NCBI GenBank assembly: GCA_031379665.1
Contig: JANNFI010000076.1
Coordinates: 1 to 39,173, forward strand
Direction: 5' to 3'
DNA length: 39,173 nucleotides
Source: SZUA-254 sp031379665
Lineage (GTDB): Bacteria > Bacteroidota > Ignavibacteria > UBA10030 > SZUA-254
Below the pieces are notes generated by a model. The model was not told the origin of the DNA and did not search any database. It was given only the letters and a program-made list of their open reading frames with translations. Positions 32,839 through 39,173 of this stretch are shown piece after piece. The translations under genes and the position numbers were made by a program. Within the stretch, counting starts at the first letter, position 1. Each line of letters begins with the position of its first letter.

Positions 32839-35565
32839 TCATTCGTGTTCTTCCGATGCCGCCATTTCGACGGAACGGATGCTCGGCATCAACAGCACGC
32901 TGTTCAGGAACACCTTATTGAGGGAGTCCCAAAACAACCTGAAATTCGGGTCGTCGGCGAAGAGCACAATGTTGCCTGCCCCGTGCGTCTCGTGGATGAG
33001 GAAGGGCGTCCCCTCGACGAATTTTTCGTTCTCGGGGCTGAGATGGCCGGCGATCCTCGCGGAAGCCCGGTAAACGCCCACGTTGTATCCCGACGATGAC
33101 AGTTCAAAGACCTCGCTCGTGGTGCGTAACACCGCGATCGTTGTGTCGTACCCGAACCCGAGCGGGTGTGAATTGTCCAGCTTCACGCTGACGATCGTCC
33201 CGGGGATCTCCTCGCGGCGTCGCTTCTTCTCGCGCTCCTCGACCGTCATCAGTTTTTCGAGCTCCTCCTCGTCGGGAGCATCGGATCCCTTCTTCGAATC
33301 GGCGGTCTCCTTCTTCCCCTCGTCGTCTTTCTTCTTCTTTTTCGACTTCAGCTTCGCACCGGCGATCCCCATCCGGTCCTGGGTCGCGTAAACCGCCCCG
33401 CCCTCGATGCCGATGAACGTCCCTCCCGCGGCGATCCAGGTCTTGAGCTTCCGGGCGAACCCGGAATCGAGGGCCGCCGCGTAGTCGCGACCCGCCGCGC
33501 CGTCGTCGGGGAATACGATCGCGGTGTACTTCTGCAGGTCGGTCCGGGCGAGGCGCCATGGCTCGACCGGGACGAACTCGATGCCGTACTCGCGGTCGAA
33601 CATCGACCAGATCGCCCCGTACGCCGACGTATTCACCGGGTCGCCGGCGAGTACGGCGATCTTCGGCTTCTTCAGGAGGACGGCCCGGTCGGAGCCGAGG
33701 TTCATTCCGCTCTCGGTGAAACCGCTTCCGGCGGCGGCGATCGGAAGGTGGAATTCGGCGGCGATCGACGTCATCGCCGAATCGATGCCGTCGGGGTTGG
33801 GGCGCACCGGCACGATGATGGTGCCGCGTCCGTATCGCGTTCCGGCGTGGGTGAATTCGCGCATCGCGGTGTGCGCCTTGTAGCCCGCCTGGAGGAGCCT
33901 CGTGAGCGCTTTCGCCGAATTGTTTGACGTCCAGGGGATGATGTAGGCGTAACGGGCCTTTCCACCGGTGACGCTCCCGGGCGGGATTTCCGCCCCGGTG
34001 ACGGGCGAAAGGGAAACGCCCGGCACCGCGGATGACCACCAGACCTCCACGCCGTAGGCGATCGGGAGGCACCAGGCGGAGATGTCGTAGTACGAGGTGT
34101 CGGTGATCGCCGGCTCGCGTTCCAACAGCGCCATCACCAGCCGCTTCGCGGGCTGGTCGAGACGGACGACGAAGGTGCCGGCCGGAAACGATTCAGGTCG
34201 CGCCGTGGCCGGAAAATAGCTCCGGGCGTCGCCGGAGGAGAACTCCCCGCCCGAGCGCCATACCTCGACCCCCTGCTTCACGAGGAGGTCTATCATTTTC
34301 GCCGTCCTCGCGGGATCCTTTCCCGGGGGGACGAGGTACGATTTGACGGGTCCCTTCCTGCCCTCGTCGACGGCCTCGTCGAAAAAGCGGTGGAAGTCCT
34401 TCAGGCGCTTCTCACGGTTGACGGCGGTAGTCCTGATCGTGGCGATTGAAGTGGCGCTGTGGTGCTCGAGCCGGTCGCGGAGCGTCAGGATTTCCTCGTC
34501 GCGGCGCCGGATCCTTACGCCGGCCGTCCCCGCCTGTTCGTACGTCATCCCGATCGCCCCGTGGAGGGACGGCCACGAATCGCCGTAGCCGGGGTAGAAG
34601 AGGTCGAACGATTCGCCGCTGTAGTAACTCCAGCCCTCCCGGTCGAACGCCTCGGCGTTTCCGCGCCCGTAAATTTCGCCCCACTCGATGGTGGACGCCG
34701 GGAAGTTCTTGTTGATCGGCTTGAACGCGGGGAAGAAGAAATAGGAGCTGTTGTAACTCATCTCGTGGAAGTCGACGTGGACGTGGGGCATCCACTCCCT
34801 GTACGCGGCGATCCTCGCCCTGCTCTCCTCCTGCGTGAGCCACGCCCAGTCGCGGTTCAGGTCGAAGAGGTAGTGGTTGGTCCGGCCCGACGGCCATCCC
34901 TCGTTGTGTTCCGCCGCCTCGGGGTCCTCCCTCGGCGTGAGGCCGGTCCGGGTGAGCTGATAGTTGACGTACCGTTCGTGCCCGTCGGGGTTGAGGAGCG
35001 GATCAATGACGACGATGACGCTGTCGAGGAGGCCCGCCGTCGCCGAATCACCCGGCGTCAGGAGCCTGTGGAGCACGTTCAGCGCCGCCTCCGGGCTCGA
35101 TGCTTCGTTCCCGTGTACGCCGTACGATAGCCAGGCGATCGCCGGCATCGTGCGGGCAAACTCCGCCGCCTCGGCATCATCGGTCGTCCGGGGGTCGCCG
35201 AGTTTCCGGTTGTCTGCCTTGATCTGGTCGAGCCGCGCGAGGTTGGATGGGGAACCGAGTACGGCGAAGCACAGGGGCCTGCCCTCGTACGTCGTCCCGT
35301 ACCGGACGAGCTTCATCCGGTCGGGGGCGGCGGCGGCGAGCGCGTCGAGATATTTCGAGATCCCCTCGTACGACGTGTAGCGGTCGCCGAGGGTGTATCC
35401 CAGCACTTCCGCCGGCGTCGGAATTCGCACCTGCGCGGCGGCCGGAAGTGGCATCACGATGAGCGTCCCCAAGAGTACCAAAAAGAGTACCCGGTAGAGA
35501 GCCCGGTAGAGAGCCCGGAAGGTTGAATTGACGGGCATTGTGGCAATGGTTTTAAAATTCTTCAT
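32839..35565 (-). CDS. Exported M14-family zinc carboxypeptidase with GATase-like C-terminal part
   Basis: A 908-residue secreted metallopeptidase. From the ATG at 35565 a signal peptide ends at LPAAAQ (about residue 45). The M14 domain has HGNE (His151, Glu154), NPDGHERY near 192, FDLNRDWAW near 234, VDFHEMS (His267) and a catalytic-type glutamate in MTYEQAG (Glu343). Beyond about residue 600 comes a Rossmann-like region (IAVLAGDPVNTSAYGAIW, IVFPDDGAAGRDY) seen in large bacterial M14 proteins. It is interrupted near 775-825 by a very charged Lys/Glu stretch. Longer in-frame starts would overlap the adenosine-kinase gene and are rejected. The signal-peptide core is built from four 12-bp repeats. 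Confidence 0.85.
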   Translation of the reverse strand: MKNFKTIATMPVNSTFRALYRALYRVLFLVLLGTLIVMPLPAAAQVRIPTPAEVLGYTLGDRYTSYEGISKYLDALAAAAPDRMKLVRYGTTYEGRPLCFAVLGSPSNLARLDQIKADNRKLGDPRTTDDAEAAEFARTMPAIAWLSYGVHGNEASSPEAALNVLHRLLTPGDSATAGLLDSVIVVIDPLLNPDGHERYVNYQLTRTGLTPREDPEAAEHNEGWPSGRTNHYLFDLNRDWAWLTQEESRARIAAYREWMPHVHVDFHEMSYNSSYFFFPAFKPINKNFPASTIEWGEIYGRGNAEAFDREGWSYYSGESFDLFYPGYGDSWPSLHGAIGMTYEQAGTAGVRIRRRDEEILTLRDRLEHHSATSIATIRTTAVNREKRLKDFHRFFDEAVDEGRKGPVKSYLVPPGKDPARTAKMIDLLVKQGVEVWRSGGEFSSGDARSYFPATARPESFPAGTFVVRLDQPAKRLVMALLEREPAITDTSYYDISAWCLPIAYGVEVWWSSAVPGVSLSPVTGAEIPPGSVTGGKARYAYIIPWTSNNSAKALTRLLQAGYKAHTAMREFTHAGTRYGRGTIIVPVRPNPDGIDSAMTSIAAEFHLPIAAAGSGFTESGMNLGSDRAVLLKKPKIAVLAGDPVNTSAYGAIWSMFDREYGIEFVPVEPWRLARTDLQKYTAIVFPDDGAAGRDYAAALDSGFARKLKTWIAAGGTFIGIEGGAVYATQDRMGIAGAKLKSKKKKKDDEGKKETADSKKGSDAPDEEELEKLMTVEEREKKRRREEIPGTIVSVKLDNSHPLGFGYDTTIAVLRTTSEVFELSSSGYNVGVYRASARIAGHLSPENEKFVEGTPFLIHETHGAGNIVLFADDPNFRLFWDSLNKVFLNSVLLMPSIRSVEMAASEEHE
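35471..35518 (-). repeat. Four 12-bp tandem repeats in the M14 signal peptide
   Basis: Plus-strand units AAGAGTACCAAA, AAGAGTACCCGG, TAGAGAGCCCGG and TAGAGAGCCCGG are contiguous. On the minus strand they encode the tetrapeptide series RAL-Y, RAL-Y, RVL-F, LVL. The period is four codons rather than three. Confidence 0.8.
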
Positions 35566-35593
35566 CGGTATATGCGTTGAGGTTGGGATGAGG

Positions 35594-35605
35594 GATGGCG
35601 CCATC
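35594..35605. repeat. 12-bp perfect palindrome between adenosine-kinase and M14 genes
   Basis: GATGGCGCCATC is fully self-complementary and lies in the 44-base gap between two leftward genes. No role can be assigned; it could be a protein-binding site or chance in GC-rich sequence. Confidence 0.35.
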
Positions 35606-35609
35606 TGTT

Positions 35610-36098
35610 TCAGCCGAGCTTGTATCCGATCGTGCGGAGGAAGGCCTTGCGCGCCTCGACGTCCGCGGGGGTCTCCGCGCCTTTCGGCGCCTCGCCGTCG
35701 ATGACGCCGACGATGCCGCGCCCGCCCCGCGGGCTCTCGGCAACGAGGACTTCGGTCGGGTTGGCCGTCGCGCAGAAGATCGAGCACACTTCGGGGACAT
35801 TCTTGATCGTGTTCAGGATGTTGACGGGGAACCCCACGTCCAGGAAAATGATGAAGGAGTGGCCGCAGGCGATCCGCAGCGCGTTGTCGCGGGCGATCGC
35901 GATCAGCCGTTCGTCGTTCCCGCTGCAGCGCACGAGCGAGGGCCCCGACGCCTCGCAGAACGCCACGCCGAATTTCATCGCGGGGGCCGTCGTGACGATC
36001 GCCTCGTGGATGTCCTCGACCGTCTTGATGAAGTGCGACTGGCCCAGGATGAAATTCATCCCGGACGGCTTTTCGATCGGCACCGATTTCAGTTCCAT
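35610..36098 (-). CDS. Adenosine-specific kinase family protein (PF04008 type)
   Basis: A 162-residue protein of the small adenosine-kinase-like family, first described in archaea and thermophiles and unrelated to ribokinase-type adenosine kinases. Family blocks are complete: MNFILGQSHFIKTVEDIHEA, FGVAFCEASGPSLVR, GHSFIIFL, NTIKNVPEVCSIFCATANP and GRGIVGVIDG. The ATG at 36098 gives the canonical start MELKSVPIEKP; a TTG at 36134 would add twelve atypical residues. It is the first gene after the promoter at 36158 and heads the unit containing the M14 peptidase and hutU. Confidence 0.88.
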   Translation of the reverse strand: MELKSVPIEKPSGMNFILGQSHFIKTVEDIHEAIVTTAPAMKFGVAFCEASGPSLVRCSGNDERLIAIARDNALRIACGHSFIIFLDVGFPVNILNTIKNVPEVCSIFCATANPTEVLVAESPRGGRGIVGVIDGEAPKGAETPADVEARKAFLRTIGYKLG

Positions 36099-36157
36099 GG
36101 CGATACGGGCATTCCCGGCAAAGTCGATGATCAATGGGCGTCAGGTGGGCGGAACCA

Positions 36158-36186
36158 AAGTTACGAATTTTCCCACGGTTTGACAA
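36158..36186 (-). promoter_or_regulatory. Promoter of the adenosine kinase-M14-hutU unit
   Basis: On the minus strand TTGTCA (36186-36181), 17 bp, TAACTTTG (36163-36156). This fits both a sigma-70 layout and the full Bacteroidetes consensus TTG-N20-TAnnTTTG. Transcription would start near 36151. Confidence 0.65.
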
Positions 36187-36496
36187 CGGGAGGATGGCGG
36201 GAAATGCGTCTCCCCGCTGTTGCCCGGTCTGCGGCGCGCGGGCGGGGGGGGAGGCTCGGGAGGTGACGCTGGCGGCGGGTGATGGGGGAGGAGGCCCTCG
36301 CCGGGCGATCCGCTCCTTCCCGGGTTGGCCTGCCATCCGTCGAACCGACTCCCCGGACTTGACCCTGAGCGGGTCTCTCGAAACTGTCGCGAATGTCGCC
36401 TTCCGGGTGTCGGATTCGTCGGGGCCGGGGGCGTCTGAAGGCCCTAAAATCAATGAATACAGGCGGCGTTGGAGGAATTCGGGTCAATATTTCCCC
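36187..36496. other. Gene-free divergent intergenic region
   Basis: This stretch of about 310 bases lies between a leftward and a rightward promoter. It is GC-rich with a G8 run near 36244-36251. Open frames crossing it have no recognisable domain, no ribosome site and repetitive composition, so I see no gene here. Confidence 0.6.
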
Positions 36497-36525
36497 TTGC
36501 CTCTTCACCCCTTTTTATGTATCTT
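36497..36525 (+). promoter_or_regulatory. Promoter of the first cold-shock gene
   Basis: TTGCCT (36497-36502), 17 bp, TATCTT (36520-36525). The local sequence changes sharply from GC-rich to AT-rich here. A start near 36532 would leave a leader of about 220 nt before the ATG at 36753. Confidence 0.6.
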
Positions 36526-36531
36526 TTAAGT

Positions 36532-36752
36532 GCAAAATCACAGTACACCGTTTTTGTGCCTGAGGCCGGTAACGGGACCTGGGTTTCGGTGCCGGTTGAA
36601 GGGGTGGCTTTGCCACGCTTTTACGATAGAGCTGCAGATGTAATCCCCGTGACTGTTCAACTCCATTGAACGTACCACGAGGTGTGTCATCGCAGGATGA
36701 AGCGCAGCCTCGGGTACATTTTCCATCTACAAAACACAAAGGAGATGTTCCA
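36532..36752 (+). promoter_or_regulatory. Long 5' leader of the cold-shock mRNA
   Basis: About 220 untranslated bases contain clear hairpins: GTGGC-TTT-GCCAC (36604-36616) and GTTCAA-CTCCA-TTGAAC (36655-36671). A good ribosome site, AAAGGAG (36738-36744), lies 8 bases before the start. Long structured leaders that change fold with temperature are known for E. coli cspA; the same role here is inferred from length and position only. Confidence 0.5.
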
Positions 36753-36953
36753 ATGGAGCAGGGGACAGTGAAGTGGTTCAATGGCGCCAAGGGTTATGGT
36801 TTCATTTCACGCGAGAATGGTGAAGACGTGTTCGTGCACTTCAAGGCCATCATCGGTGAAGGTTACAAAACCCTGAACCAGGGCGACAAAGTCCAGTTCG
36901 AAACCGAGCAGGGTCCCAAGGGATTGCAGGCCGCGAAGGTCACGAAGATTTGA
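36753..36953 (+). CDS. Cold-shock protein (CspA family)
   Basis: A 66-residue single cold-shock domain that binds single-stranded nucleic acid and acts as an RNA chaperone. It starts MEQGTVKWFNGAKGYGF. RNP1 (KGYGFIS) and RNP2 (VFVHF) are intact. An in-frame upstream ATG at 36666 would add 29 residues lacking homology and bypass the strong ribosome site, so 36753 is preferred. An intrinsic terminator follows, and then a second, divergent paralogue. Confidence 0.95.
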   Translation: MEQGTVKWFNGAKGYGFISRENGEDVFVHFKAIIGEGYKTLNQGDKVQFETEQGPKGLQAAKVTKI

Positions 36954-36973
36954 GTCTGCAATGTTCGACTACC

Positions 36974-37011
36974 AACCCCACCCGGTTGTCTGCAGCCCGG
37001 GTGGGGTTTTG
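36974..37011 (+). terminator. Intrinsic terminator after the first cold-shock gene
   Basis: A perfect 12-bp stem, AACCCCACCCGG (36974-36985) with CCGGGTGGGGTT (36997-37008), has an 11-nt loop and a short T run. It lies 20 bases past the stop. Confidence 0.88.
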
Positions 37012-37045
37012 TTTCACACTTTACTCAAGAAGGAGATCTTAGAGT

Positions 37046-37249
37046 ATGCTGGAAGGCATAGTCAAATTTTACAACGTCGCAAAGGGATTCGGTTTCATTA
37101 CGGACGATAAGGGAGAAGAAATTTTCTTTCATAAAAGTAACGTGAAGAATACCGGTTTTCGTGATACGCTCTTACAGGGAGACAACGTGAAGTACGAACT
37201 CAAGACCGAGCAGAAGGGGAAGCGGGCGTACAACATCGTGCGCATCTAG
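37046..37249 (+). CDS. Second cold-shock-domain protein
   Basis: A 67-residue cold-shock domain, MLEGIVKFYNVAKGFGF onward, with RNP1 KGFGFIT and a variant RNP2 IFFHK. It differs from its neighbour at many positions and is not a recent duplicate. AGGAG (37031-37035) lies ten bases before the ATG. It lies 35 bases past the first terminator, so it depends on read-through or an unseen promoter. Its own terminator follows, and the group II intron is inserted just behind that. Confidence 0.93.
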   Translation: MLEGIVKFYNVAKGFGFITDDKGEEIFFHKSNVKNTGFRDTLLQGDNVKYELKTEQKGKRAYNIVRI

Positions 37250-37271
37250 AAGCGACTCCGGCACTCATCAT

Positions 37272-37306
37272 ACCCGTTTCGCCCGGAAGGCGGAACGGGT
37301 TTTTTA
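37272..37306 (+). terminator. Intrinsic terminator used as the intron target
   Basis: The stem ACCCGTTTCGCC (37272-37283) with GGCGGAACGGGT (37289-37300) has 12 pairs, one a G-T wobble, a 5-nt loop and TTTTTATT after it. The intron begins at 37309, eight bases past the stem. Confidence 0.88.
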
Positions 37307-37308
37307 TT

Positions 37309-37732
37309 GTGCGCCCGGCAGGGCGCACTCACTTGGGAGTGAAAGTCTCCTATGGCCCCGGCAGGGGGAACCATTAGCTGGACGGCAAGGGTGTCCACCG
37401 CGAGGTGGAATCTGAAGGAAGCCGCAGGCAAAACGCTGGTCTGACGAACAGGAAGCACATACGAGGCGGACGCGCCGGATGAGAGGGCAATTAGACTCAA
37501 AGTCCGATACCTGCACGGAAGGCGCGGACGTATATGTGACAGACATAAGCGTGAAGGTGAGAGCGCATTACCCGGGGAGGTCTGGGGTCTCGAATCTGAA
37601 ATCCCAGAAGTCAGCAAATGCCATAGTAGGTGCGAGACGACCACAAGCACCGAAGGGCAGCACGTGAAAGAGAGAATGGACGTCCTTAACTTTCGAACAT
37701 GACGAAGGAGACGCAGGATAGTATGGCTCCAG
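37309..37732 (+). ncRNA. Group II intron RNA, domains I-III
   Basis: About 420 bases without a protein gene form the ribozyme scaffold between the 5' splice site and the maturase frame. Visible hairpins include GTGCGCCC with GGGCGCAC at the very 5' end. A small frame at 37479-37667 is a by-product of the RNA. The exon-binding sequences could not be assigned by eye. Confidence 0.75.
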
Positions 37733-39136
37733 ATGCCCGATCCCATACCGGAAGGCGGCGGCCGGAAGCCGCGATGGTCCGGAGTTGGTGCGTCAAGTGT
37801 CACGACAAGGGAAGGAGACGTCCGTCAGGAGCGAGAGCGATTGATGGAAGTAGTGGTCGAACGAGTCAACATGAGTGCGGCCTACAAGCGCGTCGTGGGA
37901 AACAAAGGGGCCTCAGGCGTCGACGGAATGAATGTCGATGAACTGAAGCCCTACCTCGCGCGGGAGTGGGAGCGCATCAAAACCGAACTGCTCGAAGGGC
38001 GGTATGCGCCACATCCGGTGTTAGAGGTAGAGATACCGAAACCGGATGGCGGGGTGCGCGCACTTGGCATCCCGACGGTCGTGGATCGGCTCATCGGACA
38101 GGCGATTCATCAGGTACTGGAGCCCATGTTTGACCCGGAGTTCTCGGAGTCAAGCTACGCCTTCCGCAAGGGTCGCAACGCACAGATGTTCGTGGAACAG
38201 GCCCGGAGCTACATCGAAGGAGGACGACGCTGGGTCGTGGATATCGACCTGGAGAAGTTCTTCGACCGCGTCAACCACGACATCTTGATGGCCCGGGTCG
38301 CACGGAAGGTAAAGGACAAACGGCTCTTACGGCTTATTCGCCGATACCTGCACTCGGGCATCATGGTCGACGGGTTGGAAACAACCCGGACCGAGGGCAC
38401 GCCGCAGGGGAGTCCGCTCTCGCCCTTGTTGTCGAACATCATGCTCGACGATTTGGACAAGGAGCTCGAACGGCGCGGACACGCCTTCTGTCGTTATGCC
38501 GATGACTGCAATATCTATATGCAGTCTCGACATGCAGGAGAGCGGGTCATGGCGTCGATCACGAGCTTCCTTGAGCGGAAGCTTAAACTGACGGTGAACA
38601 AGAAGAAAAGCACGGTTGACCGGCCGTGGAAACTGAAGATGCTGGGGTACTCGGTAACGATCGAGAAGAAACCGCGACTGCGCGTCGCGGAACAATCGGT
38701 GAAGCGGCTCAAGGTTAAACTGCGGGAACTCTTCCGCAGAGGCCGGGGTAGCAGCATCGCGAGCGTTATCGGGGAACTCACACCGATCCTACGTGGATGG
38801 GCTCAGTACTTTAAACTCAATACCGTACGAGGCCCGTTCGAGGAACTCGACCAATGGGTACGCCGGAAGTTACGGTGCATCCTCTGGCGACAGTGGAAGC
38901 GGTCATACACCCGCGCGAAGAACCTGATGCATCGAGGAGTGGACGAAGTACGAGCTTGGAACTCTGCAACGAATGGACGCGGTGCTTGGTGGAATGCCGG
39001 GGCATCGCACATGAATGCAGCGTACGCCAAATCGTTCTTTGACCAAATGGGGCTCGTCTCGCTAGTTGACACAACGCTCAAAATCCATAATCTATCACGA
39101 ACCGCCGTATACGGAACCGTACGTACGGTGGTGTGA
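37733..39136 (+). CDS. ltrA: Group II intron reverse transcriptase/maturase
   Basis: A 467-residue maturase that aids splicing and copies the intron into DNA targets. The RT domain has NKGASGVDGM (about 57-66), VDIDLEKFFDRVNHD, TPQGSPLSPLLSNI and the catalytic YADD at 255-258. Domain X follows (LGYSVTIEKKPRLRV, RGWAQYFKL). There is no HNH endonuclease domain, as expected for class C. The ATG at 37733 leaves an unconserved N-terminal stretch; ATG at 37844 (MEVVVERVNM) with AGGAG upstream is a good alternative. The frame's end runs into domain V. No frameshift or missing motif is seen, so it may be active. Confidence 0.93.
   Translation: MPDPIPEGGGRKPRWSGVGASSVTTREGDVRQERERLMEVVVERVNMSAAYKRVVGNKGASGVDGMNVDELKPYLAREWERIKTELLEGRYAPHPVLEVEIPKPDGGVRALGIPTVVDRLIGQAIHQVLEPMFDPEFSESSYAFRKGRNAQMFVEQARSYIEGGRRWVVDIDLEKFFDRVNHDILMARVARKVKDKRLLRLIRRYLHSGIMVDGLETTRTEGTPQGSPLSPLLSNIMLDDLDKELERRGHAFCRYADDCNIYMQSRHAGERVMASITSFLERKLKLTVNKKKSTVDRPWKLKMLGYSVTIEKKPRLRVAEQSVKRLKVKLRELFRRGRGSSIASVIGELTPILRGWAQYFKLNTVRGPFEELDQWVRRKLRCILWRQWKRSYTRAKNLMHRGVDEVRAWNSATNGRGAWWNAGASHMNAAYAKSFFDQMGLVSLVDTTLKIHNLSRTAVYGTVRTVV
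39101..39132 (+). ncRNA. Group II intron domain V (catalytic hairpin)
   Basis: ACCGCCGTA (39101-39109) pairs with TACGGTGGT (39124-39132), with one G-T pair. A 2-nt CG bulge on the 3' side precedes an upper stem, TACG/CGTA, with a GAAC loop. The CGC triad is the class C form of the catalytic AGC. Confidence 0.85.
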
Positions 39137-39170
39137 GAGGACGGAGGCCCTTACGGGCCTCCTCCTACTC
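39135..39170 (+). ncRNA. Group II intron domain VI with branch-point A
   Basis: GGAGGCCC/GGGCCTCC forms the upper stem with a TTAC loop; AGGA/TCCT and GAG/CTC form the lower stem. Between the last two pairs A39167 is bulged, seventh from the 3' end, which is the expected branch point for lariat formation. Confidence 0.8.
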
Positions 39171-39173
39171 GAT

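Larger units (their letters stand above)
37309..39173 (+). mobile_element. Group IIC intron, apparently complete
   Basis: A self-splicing retroelement. The 5' end GTGCG (37309-37313) is the conserved group II start. Structured RNA of domains I-III runs to about 37700, the reverse transcriptase lies in domain IV, and domains V (39101-39132) and VI (39135-39170) follow. The last bases CTACTCGAT end in AT, matching the 3' AY rule, so the element ends exactly at the window edge. Insertion directly behind a terminator hairpin is the hallmark of class C. No gene is broken by it. Confidence 0.9.

Noticed and set aside
35566..36453. N-terminal extension of the M14 peptidase frame
   Set aside because: It would overlap the adenosine-kinase gene and bury the signal peptide that begins just after the ATG at 35565.
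36134..36529. 131-residue plus-strand frame with a CPVCG motif
   Set aside because: No ribosome site, it crosses two opposing promoters, and composition is G/R-rich; a single CxxC is not enough support.
37479..37667. Small frame within the group II intron 5' part
   Set aside because: It lies in the structured ribozyme domains, where open frames are incidental.
1..39173. CRISPR arrays, tRNA and rRNA genes
   Set aside because: No spaced direct repeats of 20-40 bp and no tRNA or rRNA signatures were noticed on either strand by eye; a covariance-model scan would be decisive.

Overview
The window is GC-rich bacterial chromosome with tightly packed genes. The most likely source is a member of the FCB superphylum (Bacteroidota/Chlorobi/Ignavibacteria-like), probably an uncultured lineage. 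Three things point there. First, a PorZ-like beta-propeller protein carries a C-terminal sorting-type domain. Second, several outer-membrane beta-barrel proteins are present. Third, the best promoter candidates read TTG-N20-TAnnTT, which is the Bacteroidetes spacing and -7 element. No rRNA, tRNA or CRISPR array was seen.

Layout, left to right. 1-474 has no convincing gene; it holds a GC-rich hairpin, an intrinsic terminator facing left, and a structured stretch that may be a small RNA or leader for a gene beyond the left edge. 475-9695 (+) is one run of genes: polyprenyl synthetase, HPr, PTS enzyme I, bifunctional phosphoglucose/phosphomannose isomerase, a 947-residue peptidase/beta-propeller/beta-barrel protein, a PQQ-propeller lipoprotein and a PEGA-domain protein. 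9721-14189 (+) begins at a clear promoter and encodes a Crp/Fnr regulator, a PHP phosphoesterase, lumazine synthase and the PorZ-like protein. 14289-23449 (+) starts at a second promoter with identical hexamers. It is a long fatty-acid operon, yceD-rpmF-plsX-fabH-fabD-fabG-acpP-fabF-rnc, extended by a BamA/TamA-like protein and rsmE, with most junctions overlapping by 1-4 bases.

23439-36186 (-) holds three leftward units. The rightmost encodes an adenosine-specific kinase, an M14 peptidase, urocanase (HutU) and a secreted HExxH protein, and ends at an intrinsic terminator. The middle one encodes two unrecognised proteins (one with a SHOCT-like tail, one with an N-terminal zinc ribbon), a small Cys-rich protein and a GNAT acetyltransferase. 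The left one encodes HutI, formiminotransferase and cyclodeaminase. Together these give histidine degradation from urocanate to glutamate and methenyl-tetrahydrofolate; HutH is not in the window.

36497-37306 (+) holds two tandem cold-shock genes, the first with a leader of about 220 nt, each followed by an intrinsic terminator. Eight bases after the second terminator stem begins a group IIC intron with its reverse transcriptase. Its 3' end coincides with the end of the window.

Another recurring feature is short tandem repeats of 9, 12 or 27 bp in unrelated genes and in one intergenic gap. The least explained elements are these repeats, the two-gene SHOCT/zinc-ribbon unit with its dyad-symmetric leader, and the left-edge structured RNA.
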